Positions 18,882 through 28,912 of a stretch of 64,000 nucleotides of DNA are shown here, in pieces; the stretch's first letter is position 1; every line of letters starts with the position of its first letter. The translations under genes were made by a program, and so were the position numbers. The notes under the pieces were generated by a model. That model did not search any database, was not told where the DNA came from, and saw nothing but the letters and a program-made list of their open reading frames with translations. Source of the stretch: Diplonema papillatum (lineage: Eukaryota > Euglenozoa > Diplonemea > Diplonemida > Diplonemidae). The stretch lies in contig JAPJBO010000024.1 in assembly GCA_030068145.1 (NCBI GenBank), positions 186,001-250,000 of the forward strand, given 5' to 3'.

Positions 18882-18926
18882 CATGGGGGGTCCGGGGGGC
18901 AGCCCCCCCGGGGCACGGTACACAAC
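18882..18926 (+). repeat. GC-rich inverted repeat, left arm
   Basis: 'GGGGTCCGGGGGGC...GCCCCCCCGGGGCACGGTACAC' matches the reverse complement of 20445-20500. The pair brackets 1.5 kb containing the higher-order satellite. Each arm is itself a G/C palindrome. Confidence 0.6.
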
Positions 18927-19691
18927 AAACAGGTGGCCTTACACTGTGTGACGGTCGAATTTGGCGGTTTGTGACGGTCGAATTTGGCCTGTTTACGTCG
19001 TGTGATGCTGTGTGACCGTCGATATTGGTCTTTTTACGCCGCGTGATGCTGTGTGACAGGGGAAGGTCCGGGAGGGCTCCATCCGGCGCACGGTAGAAGG
19101 AATGCTGGCAAGCTAGCTGAGATTTCCGGCAGAATTGTCCTATTAGCCGTTTGGCCAGCTGTTAGATGGTACGAAACGTCCTTCGCTTGACGAGTCATTA
19201 CCACGTCTGAACTTCACCAGGGCTTTCAATATTGACTTGTCTCCAGGTTTTTGCAGAAGGTATGCTCTGTACCGACACCTCGCTGGAACACGGGACAGGC
19301 GCGATGACCCGCAGACAATACTCGAAGCTCATGCACGTTCATCGGCTCTACCTCATGAAGGGCTCAGACACACTTGTAGACGAGCCTGCCGCCCTCGTTC
19401 GCCACTGGCCAAGGCTCACTGGTGTAGCTCGGTTGGTTGCAAATTAAGCTCATCTGCACCATCGGGGAGGTGGATGTGTTTGGTCGTTCCATGCCTGTAG
19501 GATGGTCTTATTGCACCTTGCTAAGAGCTAAGAAAAAAATGGCGAGAGCACAAAGGCTTCTGCGTCATCAGACGAGACTGTCTCCCAGTGTCGGGTTTGC
19601 ACAAAAAGTATGTCGCGGTTAGTATGTGATCGCGAAGCTAGTTTCCTCCAGAATACGCTAGCAAAATCATTTGTTTTTGTTTCTGCAATAA

Positions 19692-20350
19692 CAGAGTTAC
19701 CTGTCGAATTCGACTCTAAAGTAGCGTGACACGAGCGTGACATGTCAACTTTGACTGAGCAGTAGCGTTACATGAGCGTGACATACTAATATGACAATAT
19801 ATTAGCGTTACACGAGCGTTACCAGCCAAATTCGACCGCAAAGTAGCGTGACACGAGCGTTACCTGTCGAATTCGACTCTAAAGTAGCGTGACACGAGCG
19901 TGACATGTCAAATTTGACTGTGCAGTAGCGTTACATGAGCGTGACATACTAAATATGACAATATATTCGCGTTACACGAGCGTTACCAGCCAAATTCGAC
20001 CGCAAAGTAGCGTGACACGAGCGTTACATGTCGAATTCGACCCCAAAGTAGCGTGACACGAGCGTGACATGTCAAATTTGACTGTGCAGTAGCGTTACAT
20101 GAGCGTGACATACTAAATATGACTGTAAATTAGCGTTACCTGCCAAATTCGACCGCAAAGTAGCGTGACACATGTCGAATTCGACTCTAAAGTAGCGTAA
20201 CACGAGCATGTCATATTTGACTGTAAATTAGCGTTACACGAGTGTTACCTGACAAATTCGACCGTGAAGTAGCGTGAGACGAGCGTTACATGTCGAACTC
20301 GAGTCTAAAGTAGCGTGACACGAGCGTGACATGTCAAATTTGACTGTACA
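19692..20350. repeat. Higher-order satellite of about 42-bp monomers
   Basis: Four distinguishable monomers of about 40-43 bp, each starting near 'TAGCGTKACACGAGCGTKAC', follow one another in fixed order and then recur. They differ at the end: 'TGTCAAATTTGACTGTGCAG', 'TACTAAATATGACAATATAT', 'CAGCCAAATTCGACCGCAAA' and 'TGTCGAATTCGACTCTAAAG'. Two to three full higher-order units of about 165 bp precede a decayed right end with missing monomers. Related 'GTCGAATTTGG' words occur at 18945-19045. I see no gene in 19060-19690. Confidence 0.9.
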
Positions 20351-20444
20351 ATTGCCACCGATGGGAAGGGAGTGAGGGCTATTTTCACCGCTGGAACCTG
20401 GGTCGCCGAGTGGCATGGCCCCCGGACCCCTCATTTCGAGCAAA

Positions 20445-20500
20445 CTCGTGTACCGTACCGTTCGCCGGGGGGCGAAGCCCCCCGGACCCCCCCATAGTAG
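20445..20500 (-). repeat. GC-rich inverted repeat, right arm
   Basis: 'CGTACCGTTCGCCGGGGGGC' and 'GAAGCCCCCCGGACCCCCC' form the reverse complement of 18882-18926. The arms may be ends of one element holding the satellite, or independent insertions. Confidence 0.55.
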
Positions 20501-20689
20501 TGAGGCTGGTAAGGCCACCAGAAAAAAACCCAAAACCCCTCACCGTAGGCGCGGGTCAAGGGCCAAGCAATGTTCCAGGCTGGGGGGGGGGTCTGGTTTA
20601 TCCGGCCATCCGGCCAAAGTGGCTGATCCTTAACAAGAGCGCTGCAGGCCCCCGCCCCCTCGCCATTTTTTTTTTTTTTACATAAGCGC

Positions 20690-20890
20690 CAGCTTGAAAG
20701 GAAATGCTCGACGATGCTGCCCGACAAAGAACAGAAGGGATCCCAAGTGCTGTAACTACCGAACCACGTGTTGAACGGACGTGAGGTCATGCGGGTATAC
20801 CCCTACACGACAAATCACACAAACACAACAGGTCAAAAAATCCTGAGTGAGAAAACAACACACGGTGGTGTAAGCGAAGAACAAAAAGGG
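20690..20890 (+). repeat. SINE-like repeat B, copy 1
   Basis: The order is 'GGAAATGCTCGACGATG', 'AGAAGGGATCCCAAGTGCTG', 'AACCACGTGTTGAACGGACG', 'ACCCCTACACGACAAATCAC'. Other copies are 26010-26205 (+), 35495-35715 (-) and 40830-40945 (-). In the first two copies a GTCGAAGCAGCTACGTCGAG block follows within about 100 bp. Confidence 0.8.
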
Positions 20891-21314
20891 ATGCAGTGGG
20901 GCAGGGAGGCCGCGGTGGAGTGGGTGAAGCAGGCTACGGGGCTCCAAGTTCCGTCCGCTTTCCATTCGGAGTCGAAGCAGCTACGTCGAGTATTTTCGCG
21001 TCAAAGTTCCTGTTCTGGCCCTTTGCTCCCTTTGAATTGCAAGATTTTCCCCGGCGCGCTTCTGTGCTCGCAAAAGGGAGAGCCGCTGCTGACCCATCCC
21101 CGCCGGATCTGCCTCAAGCCGGTGAGAAGGAAACAAAGGAAAAGGATCTTCACCCGAATGAGAAGACATTAGTTAGAGGTAGTGAGTGCACGATGCTAGC
21201 CTTCAGGAAAACAGAAGTGGGGGGAAAATGTTTCTTGGGGGGGGGGACGAATTCTTGAGGTGGAGATATATAGTAAAAAGAAATGAAATTCGCGAGCAAT
21301 AGAAGGGGGTCAGA

Positions 21315-21316
<2 letters not shown>

Positions 21317-21350
<34 letters not shown>
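21317..21350. repeat. Poly-G tract
   Basis: About 33 consecutive G. Similar G runs lie at 55331-55350 and 59637-59658. Such runs could form quadruplexes and are hard to sequence, so the lengths are unreliable. No gene is recognised from 20900 to 21690. Confidence 0.9.
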
Positions 21351-21351
<1 letters not shown>

Positions 21352-21692
21352 TTGCAGACGGCAGGTAGAATTTGGAGAATAGGGATTGAGGGCAGCCCCT
21401 ACGTCACTTTCGAACAAAGCAGACGAAAGACTTTTCGACCAGTTTCCGGCCTCCTAGGCACACCGGAAGTTTCTTGAACAAACTGCGTCAATCCGACGTA
21501 TTTCGGTCCGCAAGTGGATGACGGGGCTCAATGCTTTTTTCTGCCCATTCTTTTTACCGCATGGGGGTTTTTTTCTGAGAGCAAGGAAATGGAAGTCCTC
21601 GCAAGTCCAATCCTTGCTTTCTAAGAGCGAGAATTCGTCGAAGACTCTTGTTTGCTTGCTGTTCTGTAGGAGCACCTGCTTGAACAAGAGTG

Positions 21693-21755
21693 TTTTAGCG
21701 TTATTTGTGGATTACAAGGTCGGTATTTTAAAGTCTCCGGTTGACCGTAGAGGCT
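21693..21755 (+). repeat. Repeat with inverted partner at 46797-46862
   Basis: 'TAGCGTTATTTGTGGATTA' and 'AAGTCTCCGGTTGACCGTAG' recur as reverse complement at 46797-46862. Part of it matches the M repeat (AAGTCTCCGGGTGACC). Confidence 0.7.
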
Positions 21756-22129
21756 TGAGTATGGCGGGGGGTTGAGAAAAGTGAGAGGGTGCAGCTCGTT
21801 TCGGGTGTTGTGTCACTCCGTTGTGAAACCTTGCGCGTTTAGGGGGTGCTTGGGATTGGGTAGGGCGTGGTCGTTCTGCTACGGCGTGAAAAGCCTGTGT
21901 GTTTTCTTCCTTTGTTGGAGTGTTCAAGTCACCCACTCGACACACACATAAATCTGGGTTCAGAGCTGAGCATAAGCAGTGTTCGCGCTAAGATTTGTTT
22001 GTGCGATTTAACCTGTATGCGATTTGGTTAAACCGCTGCCAACGTTCTTTTTAGCTGTAACAAATACTGTCCCCAGGGAAGCAGAAATTGGTTATCGCAA
22101 ACAATTCTCGAAAAACTGACCGACTGACA

Positions 22130-22345
22130 ATCAGCCGGCTGGGTTTTGGAAGGTCTGCCGATCAGAAGCTTTTTGCGACAACATCTTAAACGGCTTGCCC
22201 GGTTTGCGCGTCAAGCTGATTTCCGCTCCATGGGCGGCATAGCCAAAGCTTGCTGTTGAAAATCGGCTGACGTTGTCCGGTAGACAAAAAAGGCTCGACA
22301 TCGGCTGATCGCGCGCGCACTGAGCGTAAGCGGTAAAGAAACCCC
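22130..22345 (-). repeat. Dispersed repeat X, copy 1
   Basis: On the minus strand: 'GTGCGCGCGCGATCAGCCG', 'GAGCCTTTTTTGTCTACCGG', 'GCCGCCCATGGAGCGG', 'AAGATGTTGTCGCAAAA', 'CAGCCGGCTGATT'. It matches 60650-60720 and 61120-61310 on the plus strand. It overlaps a 161-codon minus frame (22131-22616) with no recognisable domain. Confidence 0.7.
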
Positions 22346-23133
22346 GCTGACTTTGCAGCACAACAATCTCCGAACACGTCCAAACAGAAGCTAACACGGC
22401 TGAGCACATGAGGTGTTTCGAAAACATGGTGGGGCGCGGTCTCCAGAAGAAGAAAAAGACGAAGCAACAACAGCACACAAACAATTGAAATCGCACAACT
22501 GCACAGGTGAAGAGAGTGAAAAGGGGGAAATACTTTAGGGGCCTACCCGAGTATTTCCTACCAATAAAAGAGTGCTTTTTCAAGGGAAACGACAACGGCT
22601 CGGGGGAGTGGGACAAAAACGATTAGGAGGAACCTGTGGGATTCAACTACAACTGGATTCATACGAGCGCCCAAAGGAAGGGAGTTTCCGGAAGGAAAAC
22701 CCCCATGCAAAAGTGCGTCCAGTTGGGAACACACACCGGATGCGGAATCCTTTTTTTCGAGCCATCAAGGTTCCGCTACACCGAAGTTTACACACGTCGC
22801 CGGGCGGCATGAGTATGCTCCTTTTTTTTTAGCATTCAACAATAATTGCAGGTTTGCCCTACATGCATTGCGGAGGCAAAAAAGACGTGGGCAGCGCGTC
22901 CGCGTGATTGATCTGAAGTTGGCAAATGTCCGTCTGTCTGTAAATGTAAAGAAAAGTACACGCGCGTGCCTACAATTTCCAGCAGTGTGCAATTGGTCCG
23001 CTCATTCAAAGAAAAGACACCGAGTGAAAGGTAGGGAGGGGGGGAGGGGTGTGGGGTGGGGAAGCTCGGAAAACAGAATAAAAACAAAAAAAGAAAAGGT
23101 GTCGGAAGATAGCTTTGCTTCGTCGGCGCGCGA

Positions 23134-24216
23134 CTAGGCCTGGACAACGATGCCTTCGGCGGCGTAGACCGGCTGCACGGTCACGGTGACAGATGAGGCG
23201 GCCCGGTGGAGGTAGTAAGCACGCAGGAGAAGAAAGCTGGTGCACAACAGGAAAGTCGAGATGAGCGAGCCCCACCAGTAGGCAACGCTGCGCCTGCAGT
23301 TGACGTTTCCAGACTCATCGAAGACCGTGATGTAGTAAGCAGGACACCTGCAGTGCATGTCATCATCAGGTCTAGGCATGTTCTCGTCAGTGAACAAGTG
23401 GGGTTCGATTGCGGGCACAGCAGTACCCTGCTCGGCATGACGCTGCTGACGGAAGGCGGCGAAGTCGACGATCTTGTGAACGTGGCGGCAGAAGCTTCTG
23501 CCTTGCGATTTCATGAAGGCCCTACGGGATTCAACGGGCAGCCCGAGCATTTCAACCACCGCCAAGTCTTCCGGGTGGGTCGACACGTAGCTGGTGAGCT
23601 TCTGGTTGATGTACGCGACGACTTCAGGGTCACTGAAGTTCGTGTGGTGGCGCATCCCACCTGACCTGCGGCCGAAGCGGCGCACGCCTTCCTCGCCTCT
23701 GTGTCCTCTGAGTCCCCCACGGTGGCGCCTTCCGCCCTCGCGGTGTTTTCCTTGGCGGCGGGAAAGGGCGTCACCTTCGCGCGAATTGAAGTGGAAGTAC
23801 GTTTCCTCGTCGTCGTCGACCCACTTTCCGCCGAACTGTTCGCACTTCGTGCGGTCAACGCCGGAGGCCACGAACGACGAAGGACCGTGTTGGTTGTTCA
23901 CAACCGCGAGCGCGACGATACTGACAATCAGCAACTTGAAGAAAAGAACGGCGCAGCCAGTGGCAGCCCCGCCCTTGCCGTGGTTCGACGGGCAGCACAT
24001 CAACGTGCCCAGCACACCGAACACACCGCAGCAGTACGTACCGATGCATGCCAGAATGAAGTGTCCGGTCGTGTCTTGCGTGACAACGGTCGCTTCGAGC
24101 GGCACGGCGGTCGCAGTTTCCGCCTGCTTGTCCACGCTTACGTATTCGAACGCTACCGGCTTCTGCGCCTCGTCGAACTGCGGCTCCGGCACTTTTTGGT
24201 ATGTTGGCTCTGTCAT
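23134..24216 (-). CDS. Predicted three-pass membrane protein, unknown function
   Basis: The CDS runs from ATG 24216 to TAG 23134 (360 codons), GC-rich and intronless. A Pro/Glu-rich cytosol-like N-terminus precedes hydrophobic segments at about 53-75 (FILACIGTYCCGVFGVLG, Cys-rich) and about 86-106 (AVLFFKLLIVSIVALAVV). A hydrophilic middle follows, with an Arg/Gly/His-rich stretch (about 150-190). A third segment lies near 318-338 (SLISTFLLCTSFLLLRAYYL). Six Cys in the middle and late regions could pair. The C-terminus is hydrophobic (YAAEGIVVQA). I recognise no family. A pyrimidine-rich stretch before the ATG would suit trans-splicing, but no leader acceptor is proven. Confidence 0.7.
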   Translation of the reverse strand: MTEPTYQKVPEPQFDEAQKPVAFEYVSVDKQAETATAVPLEATVVTQDTTGHFILACIGTYCCGVFGVLGTLMCCPSNHGKGGAATGCAVLFFKLLIVSIVALAVVNNQHGPSSFVASGVDRTKCEQFGGKWVDDDEETYFHFNSREGDALSRRQGKHREGGRRHRGGLRGHRGEEGVRRFGRRSGGMRHHTNFSDPEVVAYINQKLTSYVSTHPEDLAVVEMLGLPVESRRAFMKSQGRSFCRHVHKIVDFAAFRQQRHAEQGTAVPAIEPHLFTDENMPRPDDDMHCRCPAYYITVFDESGNVNCRRSVAYWWGSLISTFLLCTSFLLLRAYYLHRAASSVTVTVQPVYAAEGIVVQA

Positions 24217-24302
24217 CGTGTATGTGTGCGAAAAAGAGTTGTGTACGGTTTAGTGTTTTCTTGCTCCTGCGGTTGTTTTTCTGCGCAATCGTGGGCCCGC
24301 GG

Positions 24303-24515
24303 GGATTGTAAGAACGTGCCTGGAATGGATATGTGCGCATCACCCCGTCTGCGCCGTGTTTCGGTCGTAAATTTGTTGCATTAGCCTAATGCAGTGCCTT
24401 TGACTACCTGAGCAACGCACTGCGCACTTCGGTCCTTGAAGCCACGGACACATAAGGCGGACCATCAGCAGCGGAACCTGAGTGTCCGCAGACAGGACAG
24501 CGGTGTGAGTCTGGT
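24303..24515 (+). repeat. Dispersed repeat N, copy 1
   Basis: Landmarks are 'GTGCCTGGAATGGATATGTG', 'CGTCTGCGCCGTGTTTCGG', 'AGCCACGGACACATAAGGCG' and 'GTGTGAGTCTGGTTTGTCAG'. It recurs at 39405-39575; the first third recurs at 45197-45265. It starts in the 5' flank of the membrane-protein gene. Confidence 0.75.
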
Positions 24516-24530
24516 TTGTCAGGGGCATCC

Positions 24531-24598
24531 ACGAAGGGTGTGCGTCCCGTATTCCCTCGACGTGCCATGTTGGCTAACTCTTTGCTAGCACGGGAAAG
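24531..24598 (+). rRNA. LSU rRNA fragment (5' domain), pseudogene
   Basis: 'CCCGTATTCCCTCGACGTGC' and 'TAACTCTTTGCTAGCACG' match, with substitutions, the sense strand of the LSU piece at about 45000-45070. It is only about 65 bp and fused to repeat N, so it is a non-functional shard. Confidence 0.6.
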
Positions 24599-24795
24599 CC
24601 CCCGCTTTTCTGAATCTACCCTCAAGCCGCGAAAGACCGACTGCCAATCAAGACAGAATAAGGAAAGCCCCCGATTGTGCGGATTTATTTCTCAGGTCCT
24701 CAAAGACTTGACTCTACCAGCAGAAGAAGAACCAGGGAAAGCCCCCGATTGTTCGGATCCATTCTCAAGTCATGAAAGACTTGAGCCGATCGGCG
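24590..24795 (+). repeat. Three diverged 72-bp tandem units
   Basis: 'GGAAAGCCCCCG' recurs at about 24594, 24662 and 24735. Each is followed by a TCTGAATC/GCGGATTT/TTCGGATC-type stretch and 'AAAGACTTGA' or 'AAAGACCGAC'. Confidence 0.75.
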
Positions 24796-24892
24796 GGTTC
24801 CAAAACCCCTGAGAGAGACCGCCCTGAGCGACAGGCATTCACTCTGACATGAACAGATTGTTCCCGTTCATGCGCCGTAGACCAAACAAGTG

Positions 24893-24963
24893 ATTGTCGA
24901 ACGCTTACGCTTCGCCACTAAACCCAGATTCACCCGTGTTTCGTGCGGGCTGCAGCACGCCAC
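24893..24963 (+). repeat. Repeat A, partial copy fused to rRNA
   Basis: 'GAACGCTTACGCTTCGCCAC' through 'CGTGCGGGCTGCAGCACG' is the middle of repeat A. It ends exactly where the LSU fragment begins. Confidence 0.75.
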
Positions 24964-25212
24964 CGGTCGGCTCTTCCTTCCCTAGACAAGCAGAATTGTC
25001 TAAGGGTTGGATTGTTTAGACCGTCGTGAGACAGGTTGGTTTTACCCTACTGATGGAGAGAGAGCCCATCGGGCCAGCGCATTCCGACAGCAATACGGGG
25101 TAGTACGAGAGTTTCTAGTCCCTGGTATCTACGGTTGTTCGATCGGACAGTGCCGTGATGCTACCATTGGATGGATTCGCCTCTAAGCCAGAACCCAGTC
25201 TAGAGGACTGCG
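24964..25212 (+). rRNA. LSU rRNA 3'-domain fragment, internally deleted
   Basis: The universally conserved segment 'GACCGTCGTGAGACAGGTTG' followed by 'GTTTTACCCTACTGATG' is present. It is preceded by 'GTCGGCTCTTCC...CAAGCAGAATTG...GTTGGATTG' and followed by 'GTAGTACGAGAG' and 'CGCCTCTAAGCCAGAACCC'. Compared with other eukaryotic LSU rRNAs, about 28 bp (normally CACCCACTAATAGGG...) are missing between GGATTGTT and TAGACCG, so it is a pseudogene fragment. Confidence 0.9.
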
Positions 25213-25373
25213 TGAGTTACTCCTTTGTCAATAAATGGATGGTGTGGTAGCTGGTGTTCCTGTTGCTGGTTTGGGTACTGTGCTTTGTCCAACATTCTGA
25301 TCTCCAAGTTGCAGGCCAGCAATTCCCAGTTCCTGCAACTCGACAGAAGGGGTGGGGATGACAGATGTATTCT

Positions 25374-25410
25374 TGGATGGGTTATGGCTGAACGCCTCTA
25401 AGCCAGAACC
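25374..25410 (+). rRNA. Small LSU rRNA 3' shard
   Basis: 'GGTTATGGCTGAACGCCTCT' plus 'AAGCCAGAACC' matches the LSU 3' helix region just after the part covered by the larger fragment. It is joined to a partial repeat A (25425-25490). Confidence 0.75.
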
Positions 25411-26009
25411 ACCCCGCTTTGGAAGTTCGCAACTGGCAGCTTCCGCAAGTATTTCCTGCAAAGCGGGTGCTTCTACAAAACCCCAAATCGTGCCGCTGCG
25501 CTGCGAGTCTTTCCGCAGGCTAAGTGTTACCTCGACATTTCTTTTGATGTTCATGCGCAGCGACACTTTACTCTTTTCGCGCGTTGCTTACCCTGTAGCA
25601 AAGGCATTTGCGGCGGGGACCCTTTCACATGTTGAGTGGGTTGACGTCATTATTTTCTTGACGCAGCCGCCTGCCGTGCTTACCCAGTAGGCGTCCTTCC
25701 GCTCTCTCTGCGGGAGACAAATGAAGAACGGAGGATAGAAGAACAGGGAACCAGAATTGGCCTCTCTTCTTTCAGAGCAATCTTAGAACCAGCAGTTTGC
25801 TTTGTGGGCTGAATGATCTCTAGCTGAAAAGATGCTGCTTTCTTGTGTTTTCCGACGATCCCATGCGGGGATCATCGACGGGTGCCGTTCAATCCTTTCT
25901 CTTTTCTTTTGCGTCGTGCACAGTGTTCCCGCTACGGGCGGTCGCCCGGTCTCTTTTTTAAGAATGGCTCCTGCACACACCCTTTTTTGTGTTTTTACAC
26001 AAACGCCAG

Positions 26010-26205
26010 CTTGAGAGGAAATGCTCGACGATGTTGCCCGACAAACAAAACAGAAGGGATCCCAAGTGCTGTCCTGCAACTACCAAACCACGTGTTGAAC
26101 GGACGGGAGGCATGCGGGTCTACCCCTACCCGAACAAATCACACAAACACAACACGTCAAAGTCCTGACACACCGTGGTTTAAGCGAAAAACAAATCAGA
26201 TTGTG
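26010..26205 (+). repeat. SINE-like repeat B, copy 2
   Basis: This is the closest relative of 20690-20890, including 'AACCACGTGTTGAACGGACG' and the 'CACACAAACACAAC' motif. A GTCGAAGCAGCTACGTCGAG block at 26251 follows. Confidence 0.8.
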
Positions 26206-26285
26206 TTTGTTTTCTATTTGCCCTTACCTCTATATTTCCTCCCTTCCATTCGGAGTCGAAGCAGCTACGTCGAGTATTTCTTCGA

Positions 26286-26372
26286 GGCCAGTGGCTGCGT
26301 GGCTGAGTGGGTGCGCGTTTTCTCTGATAGGGGGTTGTCCTGTGTTTGAGGAGTGTGAGAGAGTAGGAAGCC
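26286..26372 (+). repeat. tRNA-like segment (possible SINE head)
   Basis: 'TGGCTGAGTGGGTGCGC' fits a pol III A-box of a tRNA-Ser/Leu type with a long variable arm; a degenerate B-box (GTGTTTGAGGA) follows at about 26340. The acceptor strands do not pair, so I do not call a functional tRNA. Confidence 0.4.
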
Positions 26373-27229
26373 GACGTGTATCGCACATAAACGGCACACA
26401 CGCCGGCTCCAGGGTTCTCAAAGCGAGTCACAGGCCCACCTGCCCCACACGCGGCACGTGCCCACACGCGGCACGTGCCCAAGTCTCGTGCAGGACTACT
26501 GTAGCAGTCTCCATGTTTGCACCTTCCCGCTTTTTCTCTGATGGCGGTTGGATGTATCCCGTATGAGACACTTGCGGCATGGAAAAGTCAGTGAGGAGTG
26601 CAGCACTGTCGGTCTGCTCAGCTCAGAAGCTCCCAGGTGCCGTTGGGTCGGACCTCGGGGGCATAGCGGGCCGATTTGTAGACTGTTTCTTGAAGTAAGC
26701 GGTCTGTTTTCTGAAGTCTCCGTTTGACTTCTGCGGCGTGGGGGAATTTATTTTGTACTGTTAGAGCAGGGTCTGGGCAGTGTGTTTTCATTCGTTTTCA
26801 TGCTTTGCGCAGCTTTTACTTTCCTTTTTACGGCCACATGTGGTTGGGCATCCGTGTAAATCTGCGACACGAAAGGGATTTTCCAGTCCCCACACGGAAC
26901 GACTTCGAAGACTCCTCGCTGTCGGGTAGAGCGCCCATTGTGTCTTTGCCCATGACACACCGCGCCGTCGTCAAGTTTAGAACGCTAGCCTCCTATGTAT
27001 ACGAGCATGGATGACAAAGAGGTTGCATCGGCTAGCACTGTTCCCTGTTCCCAAGTTTGGCTCCATAAAATGGCACGAGCCTCCCACTCATGTTCCACTG
27101 ATGAGACGGCTTAAAGTGAGGTGAAGCTTGCTGTGGTGTTACGACCCCCCGATGCTTCCTCCACAGGTTCCCACAACATTTGCTTACTTGACAGGAACTA
27201 AAAGGCCGGTTACTTCCGTAGCGGGAGCA

Positions 27230-27390
27230 CTGGTGTGCGTTGTGTGTTGCGGATTGTATGCTGTTTTGTGGTGGATTGTATGCTGTGCGGTGTGCTGGGT
27301 GCTGTGCTACAGGTTGTGGATTGTGCGTTGCATGCTGTGTTGGTGTTGTTGCAGATTGTGTGCTGTGTAGGGTGTTGTGGGTTGCGTCTT
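27230..27390 (+). repeat. Strand-asymmetric T/G-rich degenerate minisatellite
   Basis: About 160 bp of G and T with rare A and C. It is built of variants of 'GTGGATTGTATGCTGTGTTG'. The complementary strand is C/A-rich. There is no gene. Confidence 0.75.
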
Positions 27391-27898
27391 CGTATCGCTG
27401 CTCCTTGAGGTTCCCGTTAGGCAAATAGTGTGCTCGGCTCGCTCTTGTGGCGTTCTGATTCTCTGAAATGAAAAACAAGACCTTCCTGCAGGACGTTCTT
27501 TCAGTTAAACTTTTCTACGGTCCGGATCTTGCACTGAGCATGCCCTGCTGCCATGTTCAATGCACCGTTGGAAGCGTTTTCGGGACACTAATTTCCCAGG
27601 CGCACAAAGGTACGGAGAAACCTCTCTGAAGGATGGAGTTTCCTGTCAACGTTTGGTTTGATTCGCTGTAACTCGTGCCGCCCTCATTTTCGCGTTGCTG
27701 CTGATCACGTGAAGTACCGCCGCAGCAGAACAAACCCCGCAAAAAAAATGTGTCGTATGGATTGCTTGGTCCGTCTCGTGATTCGAAATTCGCATACTGC
27801 CTTTTTTACCTTGGGTTCTTTGTGATTTTCTTTCTTTTGTTTGGATAGAGTCAAAGTTCGCTTGAAACCCCCGGGTCTTGTTCGTATTCGCAACGCGT

Positions 27899-27976
27899 GT
27901 ACGCTTTGGGGTTGGAGCAAATTGGAGCAGAGAGAGAGTACGCTTTGGAGTTGGAGCAGATTGGAGCAGAGAGGGA
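27899..27976 (+). repeat. Two-unit tandem repeat, about 39 bp
   Basis: 'TACGCTTTGGGGTTGGAGCA' plus 'ATTGGAGCAGAGAGAGAG' is followed immediately by a near-identical unit. It overlaps the end of a fragment matching the M repeat (AAAGTTCGCTTGAAAC at about 27853). Confidence 0.85.
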
Positions 27977-28167
27977 GTCAGTCAGCTTCAGGAGTTTTCG
28001 GCTTTCGCATCCTTTCGGAGAAGTACTCGGGAGGACAGCCGGTGCTTATTTCGAGGGGAAGACATGTGAAAACGGGGGTTTGCCTGCAGGCTTTTCGTGT
28101 TATTCTGCAGATGCTTTGAGCTATATTTGTGTATGTTTTCGTTCGTCTTCTTAGCCACAAATGATCT

Positions 28168-28330
28168 GTTTTGTTGAACGCTTCCGCGCCCGGCACTAAA
28201 CCCAGATCTACCCATATTTCGTATGGGCAACAGCACGTTTCCTATACTTTCTGGACTGTTTCGAGTTTTCCTCCTGTAACTTGCAACGGGCAGCCTCATC
28301 GAGCATTCCTACAAAAGCAGGTGCTGAAGT
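28168..28330 (+). repeat. Repeat A copy
   Basis: 'TTGAACGCTTCCGCGCCCGG', 'CACTAAACCCAGATCTACCC' and 'CCTACAAAAGCAGGTGCTGA' identify a more diverged A copy. I see no gene in 28331-28750. Confidence 0.7.
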
Positions 28331-28752
28331 CGTAGTGGTAGTTTAGTAGTATGTGTCGTCTGCCGAAGCAGCCGGAGACAGCAGGCACAGGGGCAGGTCT
28401 TGCTTTACAATTCTCTACTTCATGGAGACCCGCCCCCGGCGATCCAGACTGTCCAATCACTGTCGAGAAAGGTTTGTGCCCTGTAGTATGAAGTGGTGCC
28501 ACGGGAACTCCGAAAAAAAATGAAGCAAGTGGGAAGGGAGGGAGGGGAAGCTACTTTGTTTCTCTGGACGGATTGGGAGCGGCAAACCTGTCGTTCGGAT
28601 TATTACTAGTCCTCAAAGAAACAAGTTTCTTTTCCTTCCCATCTTTTTTTTTTGAGCAGGCCGAGTTCCAGGCCTCTCTTCAGGTTGTTCTTCTTCTTTT
28701 TCACCTGGTATGTCTTGAGTTAGGGATCTCCATGTGAAGCACGGACAGTGAC

Positions 28753-28910
28753 ATGAATCTTCAGTTTGGTGTTAGTTCGCTCATTGCTCAGGCTTACATT
28801 CTTGGAACACATTGCAATGTCTCGAAAAGAACATTTCCGGAGTTGGGGCTTGCACTGATAAACGAAGCAACGGACGATCAGCATCAACTGACCAAAGGTG
28901 ATGAAAATGA
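28753..28910 (+). pseudogene. Coding relic interrupted by a TA-site transposon
   Basis: A short frame from ATG 28753 (MNLQFGVSSLIAQAYILG...) includes 'LALINEATDDQHQLTKGDE', whose DNA recurs at 46990-47100 (GGCTTGCACTGAYWAACGAA, GACGATCAGCAWCAACTGA). The family is unknown. The pogo-like element inserted at TA 28911 cuts it. Confidence 0.4.
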
Positions 28911-28912
28911 TA

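Noticed and set aside
22131..22616. 161-codon minus-strand frame with a hydrophobic run
   Set aside because: It overlaps repeat X and a low-complexity Cys/Phe stretch, and its codon composition is unlike the believable genes.
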